A stretch of 64,000 nucleotides of DNA from Sepiola atlantica (taxonomy: Eukaryota; Mollusca; Cephalopoda; Sepiida; Sepiolidae), in contig OY744519.1 of the NCBI GenBank assembly GCA_963556195.1, forward strand, positions 108,880,032 to 108,944,031, read 5' to 3'. Below, in pieces: positions 45,601-59,700 of this stretch. Numbering within the stretch: the first letter of the stretch is position 1; each line of letters begins with the position of its first letter. The position numbers were made by a program, and so were the translations under genes. A model generated the notes under the pieces. It did not search any database, had not been told where the DNA came from, and saw nothing but the letters and a program-made list of their open reading frames with translations.

Positions 45601-48600
45601 ATGGTCTAACTTAGATATCACAAAACTGAATCAGTTCTAAGTCAAAAGTCAAGGTTACAGAAAGGGTAAAAGTCACACTTTTGGGGGATAATTTTGGTTC
45701 TGTTCATCATAGAAACTTGCTATTTCGCCCATAATGTAGCCAGTGAAGTCCCACATATTATGTGACCTTTATCAAGAAACGTTCGATCAAGGTTACATTT
45801 TTATGGAATCTCAACTTCTGATTTTACCATTTGATGTATGGATCTAATGCTCTTTGATAACAGTAACCACTGTAGCAGTCGCAGCTACAGACAGCAACAA
45901 CAACAGCAGCGGCGGAAAATAGTCCTTAACGATGTTTTGAAAATCAGCTTGACTTCTGAGCTGAGCAGTGATTGGCGTAAACATTTAACTTTGTTTCTGA
46001 TTTGCCTAATTAGAAACAATCTCTCATATGAACTGAGGTAGGTCCCAGAGGTTATAAAAGGAGCGCTCACTACTATAGTTCCTTTTCTAGCCACGAAACG
46101 GCCACTGCTGTCTACCTATGCACATTGTTTGGATCGGCCACAAAAGTTCTTGGGACACAAATCAAAACTGCCGAGCCACTGGTTTTAACGTCGACAAGAA
46201 AACTCCTAAATCCAACATGGGACAGCCGCACACACATGGACTTAATGTAAAACACACACATACACATTAAATCGGTCTGCCTTTAATTTGACAAACGTAC
46301 ATTCTCCTGAGATGAACTTTTAACAGTTCTCTACAAACGTGACATTTATCCTACATATGGACTCTTTAACCTTTTTCCTTCAAGACTTCTGGACTATTTC
46401 CTGCTACTCTGGACATATTCCTCTACTAAAACCTATCATTCACATGTTAACTAAGATGGCCTAATAAAGTTGTTACGAATGTTAGAATTAGTTACACCAT
46501 TTCAGCCTGATCAGATAAATAGTTTTTGAGTTATCCATGTCACAACTTCATACAATATGGAGATGGCATAGATAAGACTTTAGCCCATCTTTACGTTGTC
46601 AGGCGGAGGTCTGCAGTCCCGCGGCTGACTTGTTTATTTGTGGGTTCTGCAAATATGCTTAAAATATATAATTATAATTTGTTTATTTGTGAAACGAAAG
46701 GAACTGTTTGAAGTTAGAAAAATTACCCTCCTCCATAATAAGGGCCGTTAAAAAGATGAGGAAAGTAAGAGATGTGAAAATAAATAAATAAAAATTTGAA
46801 TTGAGTTTGAAATTCCTGTAATGTCGGGTTTCTTCGCTAGGTTACAGTACAGTATATAGCAGTAGTACAAGTAGTACTAAGTGCACATTTGTGTTTGGAT
46901 TTCATAGCATTCAGCTGTGTTTGAATTTATAATTATGTAAAATCAAAAGAAATTAATTTTTTTTTTTTTAATGGTACGATAACTTGTAAGTCGATAACTA
47001 CATTGAAAGAAAAAGCGAAGAAGCTGATCCGGTAAAACTGTAACTTACATACAAAATACAACGATGAGCCAGAGACTGTTGGTGTATGGAGGCTCTTTCC
47101 AGATGTGATCTGATCGATGGACAAAACTGCCAGATATGAACACTGAAGAAGCAATGAAAAGAGTAAGTCAAAAGCTGAAAATAAAATTGTAAAGACTTGG
47201 AGATCAAAAAGCACTTTTATAACGCAATGGTTGATAGAAAAAAATGACAGCCAGAAAATTAAATGAGAAAACAAATTTATCGGCAATGACTTCTTTTTTT
47301 ATTATTATTATTATTTTTATTATTATTTTTATTATTATTATTATTATTATTAATCCTCCTCAAAACAATTTTGATTTGTGAAATTTGAACACGGGAGATT
47401 TTTTAATCATCATCAGAATGCACTTATTTAAACTATATTACACTGTGTACTTGCTCCTAGGACTGACTTTCACTCGAAACTTTAAATGAAGACTTAAATC
47501 AAATCTATTACTAAGGTCACTGGAAAAATGGTGGGATCATTCTACCGCTCCAGAAAGGAACTCACCCCTCACACAATCCTCTATTTGTACGAGAGTCAGA
47601 TATGTCCTAAGATGGAGTACTGCAGCCACATCTGGGAAGATGCAGCTGATAACACTCTTACTGGCCTTGACAAGCGTACAAAATAAACTTTGCAAATAGT
47701 GGAGGATAATTTCTTTTCTTCCCTACAGCCCCTTTCTCACAGAAGGGACGTTGCTAGTCTTTTACTACTCTATCGTTATTTTCATGGTAGGTGTTCGATT
47801 GAGCTTCAACCCCCCCCCCCAAAAAAAACATTCACAGGAAAAAATTGCCTTCTTACAACCATTGCCAAGAACTTTCGTTTCTTCCTGTATATCCCAACTG
47901 ATAGTCATTATGTTAATACTCGTTGAGTCGCCCTCTTAAGTAATCAAATTCTGCCCATTCCACACATCGTTTCCAATCCTCTCATAGTATTGATCATCAC
48001 CCAACTAACAATCTCATTAACCCTTATCATCGGGTGGCCTTTGGTAAGTGGTGACTCATTAATTATATCTATTAATAATGGAGTTTATGTATCTGTCTGT
48101 CTGAAGCCGAAACTCCATCAGAGTACTATGACTATTTATTAAGTCCGCCAGCTTCATTATATACTATTAAAAAAAACCGCTATAAACACTATGCGTACTT
48201 CCCAATTTACATAATCAATTGCTTTTGAACTTCTAATAAATTAGTATTCGCAAATAAACACTCATGATTGTTCTCTTCATATTTCAACATCTATTTACGC
48301 TATTTTGCTCGCTAATAATCTTACTTATAAATTATAATTTAGACAGACAGATACATACATACATGAAATGCGTTACGTAGTTAATATAACTATGACGAAT
48401 GGATTAACGCTAGCTGTTTAATCAGTGGTTCCCATCCGTCCCTCCGTTAATTCAATATGGCGCAACTGATTAAACAGCCAGCGTTAATACGGCGCATTAT
48501 TTAAAATGTAAACAACAACGCTGGCATTCACCGTGATAATTTTCCTCTTATTTATTTTTTAAAACCGTTCTAAGTTTGTTTATTTTCTTAATCTTATTAG

Positions 48601-51600
48601 CCATTAAATTCACTGAATCAAATTGCTTAATTAAAATAATAATTGATTTAAAAATTACTATTTAAACACATACACACACACTTTATAACGAATTTAGTTT
48701 TCACTTTAGGACCCGCGCTAACTTTGGCCCTGTCGTTAGGGTTAGGGTCGGTATTTTGTTTTTTCAATTGTTGATTTTAATTTACGTACACCTTTTTTCC
48801 GCTTTGAAAGATTTAAAATATTACTTATTATATTCTTACCTGGATTTGTCGCAAAACGATCGTGTGTAAAGAAATGCGAGCAGACGACACCTTTTACTGG
48901 GCAAGTAAATAACTGTTTTTAGAATCGTATATAAGGTAACAATTATTTCTTCTTTTCTTTTTCTTATTAACTTCTTTTCGTTACTACTACACTATAATAA
49001 ATACTACATTCAATTTTTATTTAAAATTTTTATTTTCTTTACATTTATTTTTAATGCAAAATCTGTTTACGGTTGCTACAAACCAAAATAATGCAAACTT
49101 AATTTATCTTTTTATTAATGATGTTACTTATCATGTGCAATATATTATTTAAATTACTTGTAGTGATAAAAAGCTCCACCCAAATTACATACTAGCGTCA
49201 TTTCTGACGCGGCAGCCTAGCAAAAATATGCGACCGGAGGGAGTGTATATTTGCTAGTATATATAAAAGATTTAATATGTTTCTGTAACTGAACCTATGG
49301 CACAATTTCCCATGATTTTTATTTTAAAATTTAAATGACCAAGAAATAATGTTGTATATTATTTATACCGTTGTTGACCATAGCTTTCTTCTATTAATAC
49401 TCAATCTAATTTTTTATTGGTAACAAAATGGTTATTCACATATTGATTTTTGAAAATGGATTTTAATAATTCTTAGGTTTATTTTAATATATATCAAAAA
49501 AGAATTTATATAATAAAACTGAACGTACGTGTTCAGCTCGCTTCAATAATTGCATATGCAAATTTATTTTATGAGCAAAGAAAGGCATGTTTAATGTTAA
49601 TATTAACTGATAATAAAAATACAGGAAACATTTCACCTTTAATGGACACAAAATAAATATTCCCTTGTTCTTAATATTTCTGTGATTAAAATAGGAATTA
49701 ATCTATGGACACACAAATGCCTTATTTACAGATTCAAGAGAGAGAAAAAGGATTAGTTTATTTTTTTTTTGTAAAACTTTACTCGCATATTTGTTCTTTA
49801 AATAAGATTTAACTCATTTATTGTTTTTTTTGTAAATTTTACCTCGATTAGTTGTATCTTTTTTGTTTCAATAAGATTTACCTCGCATGCGACAATAGGA
49901 AATCAATTGTTATTGATAAAAATATAAATTACTTCCCCACAACGCCAAGTAGCCCTGCTGCTTGTGAATAAGTCTTAAAGGAGAGCAATCATTTTTTTTT
50001 TAATTTTTTTTTTTAATTATCATCTGCTTTCCTATTTAATTATATTTTCCAATGAAATACAAGTGAATGGGGAAACCCATTATCTAGTCCACCATATTTC
50101 GTTACACACTGTTTTACACAAGTTTGACATAGCATTTAAAATTATTAAAAATGTATAATCTTTCTTTATTTATTTTTACATGTTTATAAAAATTTAATTA
50201 AAATCGGATATACATATTGGAAGTTTTAAAGGGGTTCTGCCCCCACAACTCGTGCCGGACATCTATAGAATGGAAATATTTTTTAACGCGGCAGCAATAT
50301 ACAACAGATGAAGGATACAACTGTGGAATTTCCACGGGTCCTGCTAGTAGTTCATTAGTCTGAAATAGTATAGTTTTGGCTTCAGACAAACAGATACTAA
50401 ATCTCCATTAGTAATAGAAGTAATAGTTTAATATCAGCTTCAGACAGACAGGTACCAAATCTCCATTAGTAATAGTAGTAATGCCAAACTGGCCTGTTTA
50501 TGCTGCAAAAATGGGTAAAAACAGTGAAATTTTCGTAAATTTAACTTATGATATCTCGACTATCTTTTAGGTTATATCTATAAAATTAGTATGTAAATAA
50601 AATTTAATCTTTCTAATGATATTTTTTCTTATGCGATGATTACTTTTTGTTTTGCAGGTTGATTTGAATTATGTAACTATTTTAATGACAAATGCGTTTA
50701 GTTCCGCTTTTTTTTCAAAATCGAATTATTAGTCTTCTATTTTTAACGTCTGCTGTTCACACTGTTAATTAATCCACTTTGAAAAATCATTCCATCTAAT
50801 AAAAGATAGGTTATTATTCAATTTGGTGGGTGAAGTATAGAATTTTAAGTTAATTTTCATAAAAAATTTCCAAGGTAAAAACTTCAGTGAATAAATTTTA
50901 TAGAAATTTAATTAAATTTTTTTTTGCTTTTGATACCATTGGATAAAGCAGGGTTTCTCCCAAAATATTCAATAGGATTATTTAACATCGTGAACGACTG
51001 CCTAATAAAAAAGACAGATGTTTACTTTTTTTTTTCATTTTCGTGTCAGTTAAATAAAAGTTAAGACAACGCGTGTGTAAACATGTCTTCCCCACCCTTC
51101 CCCTGCAAGTAAAAATAACCCCTTTCCCGACACACATAATAGTAACAAAAGCAGTGTGTCGCGCTGTCTTTTCTCTCACATCTCTCTTTCTTGTTTCTCT
51201 CTCTCTCTCTCTCTCTGGTTCTTGTTTTTTTTTCTTTTCTGTCCTTTCACTCTCTAAATAAATATTTACAATTTTGTGCTAACTTTTCATGTTTAAAAGA
51301 ATTTTGTCTGATTTTTATTTTGAAAAATATTTCTATTAAATGAGGTTCCTGTTCTATATTTGATGACCTATGATTTTTCGGGTCACAGATCATCTATAGT
51401 CTATTTTAATGGATGACGTCATCCCTTATGATGTCATACAGAAGCTTCACCCAAGAATATGACATATCCCTTATATATTGGCTATAATAGAAGTGTATAA
51501 CTAAATTAAAGCTACTGAAACTGCCAGTAAAATCCTCCATTATATTATTCAATAAATATATTTTATCTTTACACATTTGAAATTTAGCACTAAAAAAAAT

Positions 51601-54600
51601 TATTTTAAAATTTAAATAACACTTTATAATAAGTCTTTGTTTAAAAATTGACTGATTATTTCTTTTATATAACAAATTCCAAGGTTTTAATGTCAATCCC
51701 TTTTTATTTTTTTTACATAGTAAAAGTTGGATCACTCCGCAAATCTTCCAATATAAGAAAGAAATCAACGTTTTATTTTTAATTCCTCATCCAAAAATTT
51801 GTCAAGTATAAATGTTTTAGGCTTGTATGTTTAATGGATAACAAAGTATACATTTGACCCATTTTTTGCCCAACTGCCAAATTGGGCTTCAGGACGTATT
51901 TACATGTTAGAAATAAGAAGTTTTTATGTATATACTAATGAAAGAAAAATTTAGCTTAATCTGTATGATGTTATGAATCATAATAAGTTTCAATGTGTTT
52001 GACTGTTCATATAAGTTTTATTTTAGCAGCTAAGTTGCTCTTCTGTATCGTTTCTGCACAATTTTTATGACAGCATGTGATTTTCACCAATGTTTAAGAG
52101 TGGGTATATCTAAAAATTATTACTTCCATCTATATTATCTTTCTTTTAATGAACTATGGCATTATATTTAAACATTTTTTTCACTTATTTGAAGTTATAC
52201 ACTGCTTAATTTGGCCTTGTATTCAGTATCACACAAAATGCAATGTATGACTAACTTTGAATGGCCATAACTCAAGTACTAATTGAGATACCAAGATAAA
52301 TTTGGTATTTTTTTTATATCTTGCAGTATTATATAGGCATAACTATAAAGTTTTTATATTGAAAAAATAAAAAATAAAAATCAGTTTGGGATACCTAGTA
52401 ATAGATTTGAATCAAATATAACTTCTGCTTCCCCATTGACCTATGAAAGAATGGGTTTTAAGTTTTTAACATGGTATCCTATCTGATATCACTCAAATGT
52501 GCCATGTCTTCTAATTAAAAAAAATAAAATAAAACGATTTTTTTGTGACAAGTAAATATTAAAATTGTTTTCACATCATGAAAAGTTATCCACACAAAAA
52601 TTCCTCATTTTTCAAAACACTTTACATGGATATGTACATTAAATTTACCAGTTTTATAAATTTGGGGAATTGAATGTACGGAAAAATATTTTACTCAAAA
52701 AGTGTATTGTTTCTTTAGAGTTAGTATCCATTAGAATGTAAAAATTTTTTTTAAAAAACACCCATCCACCCACATACAAGGTGGTCCGAAAGTAAATAAA
52801 ATAGAGGAACAAACACGAAAGCACACAGATGGCGGCGAAGCACAATTCCGTGCGATGAAAATAATTGAATTCTTTTCTACTGTTTTTGGTAACGAGACTT
52901 TCAGTCGACCCTGTACAAGAAGAAAATATTTCCATTCGGCCACCTACCAAAATAAAGCACCATCTGGAATAGGACAATGTTCTGGGCAGTGGTGAACCCG
53001 GCAGAGTTATCTCCGTACCAGGAGTTCCAAAGGCCAGACGGGTTACTACAAGGAAAAAAATAAAAATAAATAAAAATTGGCATATCAAGAAGAATCAAAC
53101 AGCCATCAACATTGACAGTATATTATTCATACAAAGGTTTCCATTAAATTTTGCACTGAGCAGAGAAAAGTTTTAACTTTTGTTATTAAATTTTTTGCTT
53201 GAAAGTTATCAACTTTGATCAACTACTTTGATCTCCATTTATTGTAATTATCAGAATAATCTCGAAACACCCCATTAAATTTTAAGTGTTTTCTTCTGCC
53301 ATGAAAAAAACAAATTATTATTTTTTAAATTGTTCAATTTTGGAGTGTGGGTATTTTAATAGTCAAAAATTCTTATCTTTGCAAAAGAAAAACAATTTGA
53401 AAAAAATGTATTTTTTTTTTTTTTTAAATTTAATTCAGTATCACAGATGTGTGCCATGTTGCTCATCTCTTATACTACAGCAGCACAACTCTTCCCTACA
53501 GAAGAGACGTTGCTAGTCTCTCTCTACTCTATTGATATTTTCATCGAAGGTGTTTGACTGAGCTCTAATCTCTTGTAAGTCATTCACAGCATGAACTCGT
53601 ATTGCTATCACAACGGAAAAATGCCAAGTGGCTAGCATTAGGCGGAATTTCCCTGGACAGAGATTCTTTGAAAGAGATTCTCATCTGTGGAACACATTAT
53701 CACGGGACAACTTTCCTTCAGATTACAACAGTTGTCTTCAAATCTAGTGTCAACAAATACTTAAACCGTCCCACAAGTAATCAAACTTAGTTCATCCATT
53801 GATCAATTTTAATACTCCCATAATGTTCTTCATCTTCTGACTGACAATCATCGTCTCATTAACGCTTATCCTTGAGTGTCTTTTAGCCTTCATAAGTGGT
53901 GACTCAATAGTAAAATTTTTTTTTTTTTAACTTTTCTCACTTTTTTGCTTTTTTTAAAATACTTTTTTAAAACTTTGTTTATAATTTTATTTTCCTCATT
54001 TATAAAATTATGGAAACGCTGAAACTTAAAGCACCCAAATGTGAAAAAATAGTGACTGTTTTATGCTATTGTAGTCTAATATACAGGCAAAGACATGGTT
54101 GACACCCATAATATATCATTATCTAATATATAAAGTTCAGTCAGTCTGTTTCGTGCGTCTTTTTAATGGATAGCTTTTTTTCCTACAAAGTCGATAATTA
54201 AATCTGTTTCGATATAAAATTCTGATCTCCTTTCGATTAAAAAAGAAAAAGAAAAAAAGAAAAAACAAACAAAAATTTAATTCCGATCGATTTTACCGAT
54301 TTCCATACTCAATCCAATGGATATTTTATTTTGGAAGAGAAAAGTTTCATATGCGCCGGTATCATGGCACATAAAATAGTATCAACTTTGAAAGGGGTAA
54401 AAGAAAATTCATACAATTATATTCTCATTTATTTTTAATAAATATAACGATTTTATTAATATACAGGTTGTAGTATAGATGTCTATCCCCCCACCTCCAC
54501 CAAATCACTTTTGTTTACTGTGAGTTTAATTTTAGAGAAAGAGAGAGGAGGGGGGGGGGGGATTACGCTAATCGCAATTAACCGCTTAAAGCAGTGTTAC

Positions 54601-56700
54601 TTGATTTATTAGCAGCAGCAGCTGCCAATAGAAATATACATGCTTAGAATTACAAGATATGCCCAGCAAAATAGGCAAGATGAGAGAGAGAGCTTCAGAC
54701 TGAAGATTTATAAGCCCCATTTTCAATCAATTGCATCCGTATTTCATTTTTCGTCAGAGAAATTAAAAAAATTTTTTTTTTAAAATAATCATATTTTTCT
54801 TTCTTATATACATATATGCCCCCACCCCCATCTCCTAATTAACATTTCATTGCAATCAGAAGGAAACAAAAATTAATCTGATCGAATTGAACAGAGGGGG
54901 GTGGGGTGGGGGGGGGGGGCGGTTCAACTTACTGTTGGCTTAGATCAAACGGATAGCAAGGTCGTGTTTCATGGAAGACATCACAGATAAAGTAGAGAAT
55001 CAAAGCAAAAGTGATGAGGGCCACGGTGACGGGAGGGACAAATCTGAAGATGAAAGACAGCACAAAATGCAGCAGCATCTACAAAAGAGACAACAGAGAA
55101 TCAAAAAGGACACAAAAATACAAGAAGCATTTAGGGAAGCGGTGAGGGATAAAGAAAAAAAAAAACGTGTGTTTGTGGGGGGGGGGGGGGGTTAGGTATT
55201 TATACAATCTTCAAGTGTTAAAATCTATTTAAATTTTTTTTGTTTAGGTTGTTTTTATACTCCATCTCAAACCGGTGATATTGTTATTTAAATCTTAAAT
55301 TTATCTGCAATGTGAAATCTGTCCAAACCCAACAGATTAGGTAGGAGGATTTGCTGACAAAACTACATTTGCCCAGCATAGATGTTATCAGTTACGCTGG
55401 TACGATCATGTAGAGTGTTCATCCTTCTGCAGAAGCATCGATGTTTTGGATCGCTGAATGGTTAGCCGGCCAAAGAAAAACTTGGAAGCAAATGATTAGA
55501 CAAGACCATACAGAGTGGAATTTTGGGACAGTTGACCTGTTCAACTATGAGAACAGGAGGTGAGCTTGTGAAATATCAAAAAACGTCTGACCCTAAGACA
55601 AGGAAAAAGTGACGTAAAATGAATAGAAGAAAAAAGATGTAACTTTGTTAAAATTCAAATTTGAAGAAATTTGATCTTCACGGCTCAAAGTAGTTCTATA
55701 TCGATTGTAATAATGATGGTAATATTTTATTGTAGTAATTATGGTAACTTTAGTCTGATGATGTCTGTGACGTGACAGCTATTAATGCAGACTGAGCTAA
55801 CTGAAGCAAGTTCAAACTACAATTGAAGTTACATTAACGTTCGGTTAAATACCAGTTTTGGGTAAAAACAGAAATGTGGAAACTGTAAATCAATAATTTT
55901 CTTTTAGCCAAATACAATTTTGAAATTTTTTTTCTCATGCTAAATATTTCAAATAAATATCTACAATTAATGGAGATTTGGTCTATCTGTCTGAAGTTGA
56001 AACTATACTATTACTTCTACTAATTGTACTATTTTACAATCATTTAATGTTCAATTCAGTTTACTATTTCAGACTAATGACCATCTTTTAATGTTTAATT
56101 CTGGAGGAGTAGAGGATTGGGGAGTATATGTTCTATTGTCATGATCCCATTCACTCAGGCATTACCATCCTTCTAGTACAGTAGTATCTGTTCTATGATC
56201 ATGATACCATCCTCCCAGGGATTACCACCCCCTCCTTGGGAGGGGGATATACTAGCACAAATAAAAGTGAAAATTATCTTGTTAACAATATTCCTGAGAA
56301 TGAAGTATCATTTACATGTTTCAAACAGCCATTTTCCTCGTGTATAATTTGGATTGTTCTCATCTTGAGTGTTATTCTCGGTCTTCTTCAGGTGTATCTT
56401 TTCAGACTCGGAAATATTTCTGTCGAACTCGGGAATTTGGACAGAATTTTGAACGGAACTCTTTATTTAATCCACAGGGGTAGCATGCTTTCTTCCGTCA
56501 GCCATGACTGGGAGAAGTCTTCAGTAATTCGCAATTCTTCGTATCGCCCTCACCGAGGATTGAACCTTTAGATGACTATTACTTAAAACTGATTTTTACT
56601 TAGTACTGTATCCACTGCGCCACGGACAATCCTAGTATGAATTGTACAGTCTTACTACTTATCACTATATATCACTACTTTTATTGCTACATATCTCTCT

Positions 56701-56736
<36 letters not shown>

Positions 56737-59700
56737 ACCTTATCTATTATTTATAATTCATGATTACTATATTGTATTAAATTCTAAGGTCTGCTTAAGT
56801 CATTGTTGCCCAATATATGCGCTGCTTCTCTGAGTCGTCTTATTCTCCACCGTTCTTCTCTATCTATAATTTTTACTTCATCCCATAGGGGTAGATGGTT
56901 TCCCTTTTTCTTTCATATGTGGTCAGCCATACCCGACTTTTCAATATCTCTATGTATTACGACTTTCTGGTGTTTTTCTAGACTTACTTTTAGTTGGCGA
57001 CATGTCTCACCTTTGTATATTTTCCCACACATACATGGGATCGCATACACACAGTTCTTAGTCATACATTTTTCTATAGGGGTCTGCCATTACAAACCAG
57101 CAGAGCGTTACCATTGTTGAACAAGGAAAGAGTCTACCAGGCATGCATACAAAGTATGACGATGTATGGAACTGAAACCTGATCAGACTGGCTTAGATCT
57201 GATGACCTCAGAGGAAGAAATGATACAAATGGATTTGAGAGAACGAAGAATAAATAAAGACCCGTCCAGAGATAGGTTAGTTTGGAAGTCAATTTCTAAA
57301 AGTCATCCAACACATTCCAGCATGTAAAACAGACGTTGATGATGATCATCATTTCTTAAGAAATTCATCATTTCATTTGTGGATTTGAACATATCAATTT
57401 TTATTCATGTCCATTAATATGGCCTTTAGATCTCTCCTCTTCCCCCTCTTTAATTTGGTAGGAGTGAATATATTCCCAGAGTTCACAAATATTTTCCTTG
57501 TGGTGGAAGCACAGATTGTTATGTTTACTTACCTGTTTGTTAATATGATCACAGTTCTTTGCAGTGGCTAGGGTCATATTGCGAGGATCAACAGGATTGC
57601 CCATCAAGCTGAGGCTGAGCAAGGGCACCACAATGAAAATTAGCCATAATAATTGGTGACCACTCAATGGTGGAGGCAATAGAATTAGAGTGGCCAAGAC
57701 CTGCACCAAAGTGAGGGACAAGTGACAGCACAGCAGGAATTTGAAACAATTTCCCATCGACAAGACATGATTGCGCGCCTACAAAAAAGAGAAATTAATT
57801 GAATCATCAAAAGCAAATGTCAATTTTTCTAAAATAGATTTGAAAATTTTATTTTTATTAACTTGACATAAAAGAATGACCAAAATACACAGAGGTACTT
57901 CTGTAGGAGGAGACCCATATCAACCTGAATGTTTCTGATTGTGATTTACGGAACAGACCGGAAATGGATGAGTCGTCACCGAACATTTAATTAGTACAGA
58001 CATTAAATGAAACCACTTTTTCGCTGACTTAAGGTTAGGGTCAATTAACCTCACCTCTCCATGTCTTAACATGGGTTTAATAATTTTCTTCAAAGCAATA
58101 AATGAATCAACTATATTTCTTTTTTTTTTTTAGAAAGTTTTTTTTTTTTTTTTAACTTTATTTTTTTGGGATTATTGGGTGCTACACTTTTTTTAAAACC
58201 CCTAACTTAACCCTTTCGCATTCGTATGCTTCAGTGTCATCTGCCTTTTTACAATTTTTTTTTTTTCATTAGACAAATCCAAATGGATTCAAAACTGTTC
58301 AAAATAAAGATAGTTAAAAGGTTCACTGTTCAAAGTACTTGATGATATTTCTGAGATAAGGTATTTTTATTTACATGCTTTAAGTTGTCGAGAATAATCA
58401 GAAACACAAGAGCATATACAACCCTTCCGGTTCAGGGAGATGTAGCATCAGACGCAAATTACATGCCTATAAAATCAATAACCCAATACCAACCAATGTT
58501 CGTAAATGCTGTAAGCCAGTTAACGAGATATACGCATAACAGTAATAAAACTCTGAATGAAGCAACTTTTTTTATCAGGATTTATTCAAATTCATATTCA
58601 CATACAATCTATATGAAAATAAACATAAGTCACTCGCTAACCTCTGCCTGACAACATGCCATGGAAATGTTGATAGCTCAAAAACTATTTAACTGATCAG
58701 ACTAAAATTTTGCATGGGTGTTACTGTTACCAGAGAGCATCAGATCCATACATCAAATTAAAAAAAAAAAATCGGAAGTTTAAATGTCAAAATTTCAACC
58801 ATTACCAAACTTTTCAAGGTCATATAAGATGCAGGACTTCATATGGGTCAAATAGTGAGTCTCTATGATGAACAGTACCAAAGTTATTTATTTCTGTGAC
58901 CATGACCTATGTATCCCCAAATTAAATCAATTCTAAGTTAGACCTTATTTTGACCAAGTTTGGTGACGATTGGTCAAGCGGTGTTGATGCTAACACAAAC
59001 AAACAGTAACAAACCAAAAAAACAATCGACCAAAAACATCACTGATCATGCAGAGGAGTCATTTCGCCAGCGAATCAGTGACAACATTAACGTAATATAA
59101 GCAGGGAAAAATTTGGTTTATTAATCAGTTGTCTTTGCATTTTGTTTGGCATATGTACTGGCGATTCTCTCTTGTGACCGCTTGTTCGTGCTTCCAGTGA
59201 TCCTGTTGCTTTTGTCCATCGTGTCGCTTTCTATTTGTATTTCCTGTTCATTTCAGAAGCGATATTATCAGAAGGCCTCAATTCAAACTCAATTTTTCTC
59301 TGAATTTTCTTTTAAGAAGAGTTATCATTAAATATGAAAGTTTGTAAGAACATTCACGTTTCATCATGACAAAACATGCAAATAAAAATCAACATCAGTA
59401 AACTAAAAAATACATCTAAAGAAAATTAGAGGGTGTATCAGCTGAAACACAGTATAAACACAGGGTGACCTCACCCCCAATGTCACACTTGGAATCTTTA
59501 ATTCAATTCACAATCCTTTCTGCAATCCAACCATATTTGGTACAAATAAACTTCAGTCTATGTCCACCAAGTTTCAGTAAAATAAAAAAAAATAAAAAAA
59601 AAAACGCTGTTCAATGATAAGCACACCTGGTTACGATGTGAAAAATTGTCAATAACTCTGACATCTTCCTCTTTTGGTACTGCTCTGATTTGGGCTGTGA

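Noticed and set aside
46933..47286. 117-codon hydrophobic minus-strand frame as a gene
   Set aside because: It is a frame-shifted shadow of the TMEM94 exon at 47142-47049. The true frame there is the one giving VHRSDHIWKE.
48841..48905. Possible TMEM94 exon with donor gtaagaat on the minus strand
   Set aside because: The reading does not resemble TMEM94 and the piece is inside the repeat block 48062-49268.
52654..53088. 144-codon minus-strand frame as a gene
   Set aside because: The frame runs antisense through a decayed repeat block (52775-53110). No family, no start context and no splice support.
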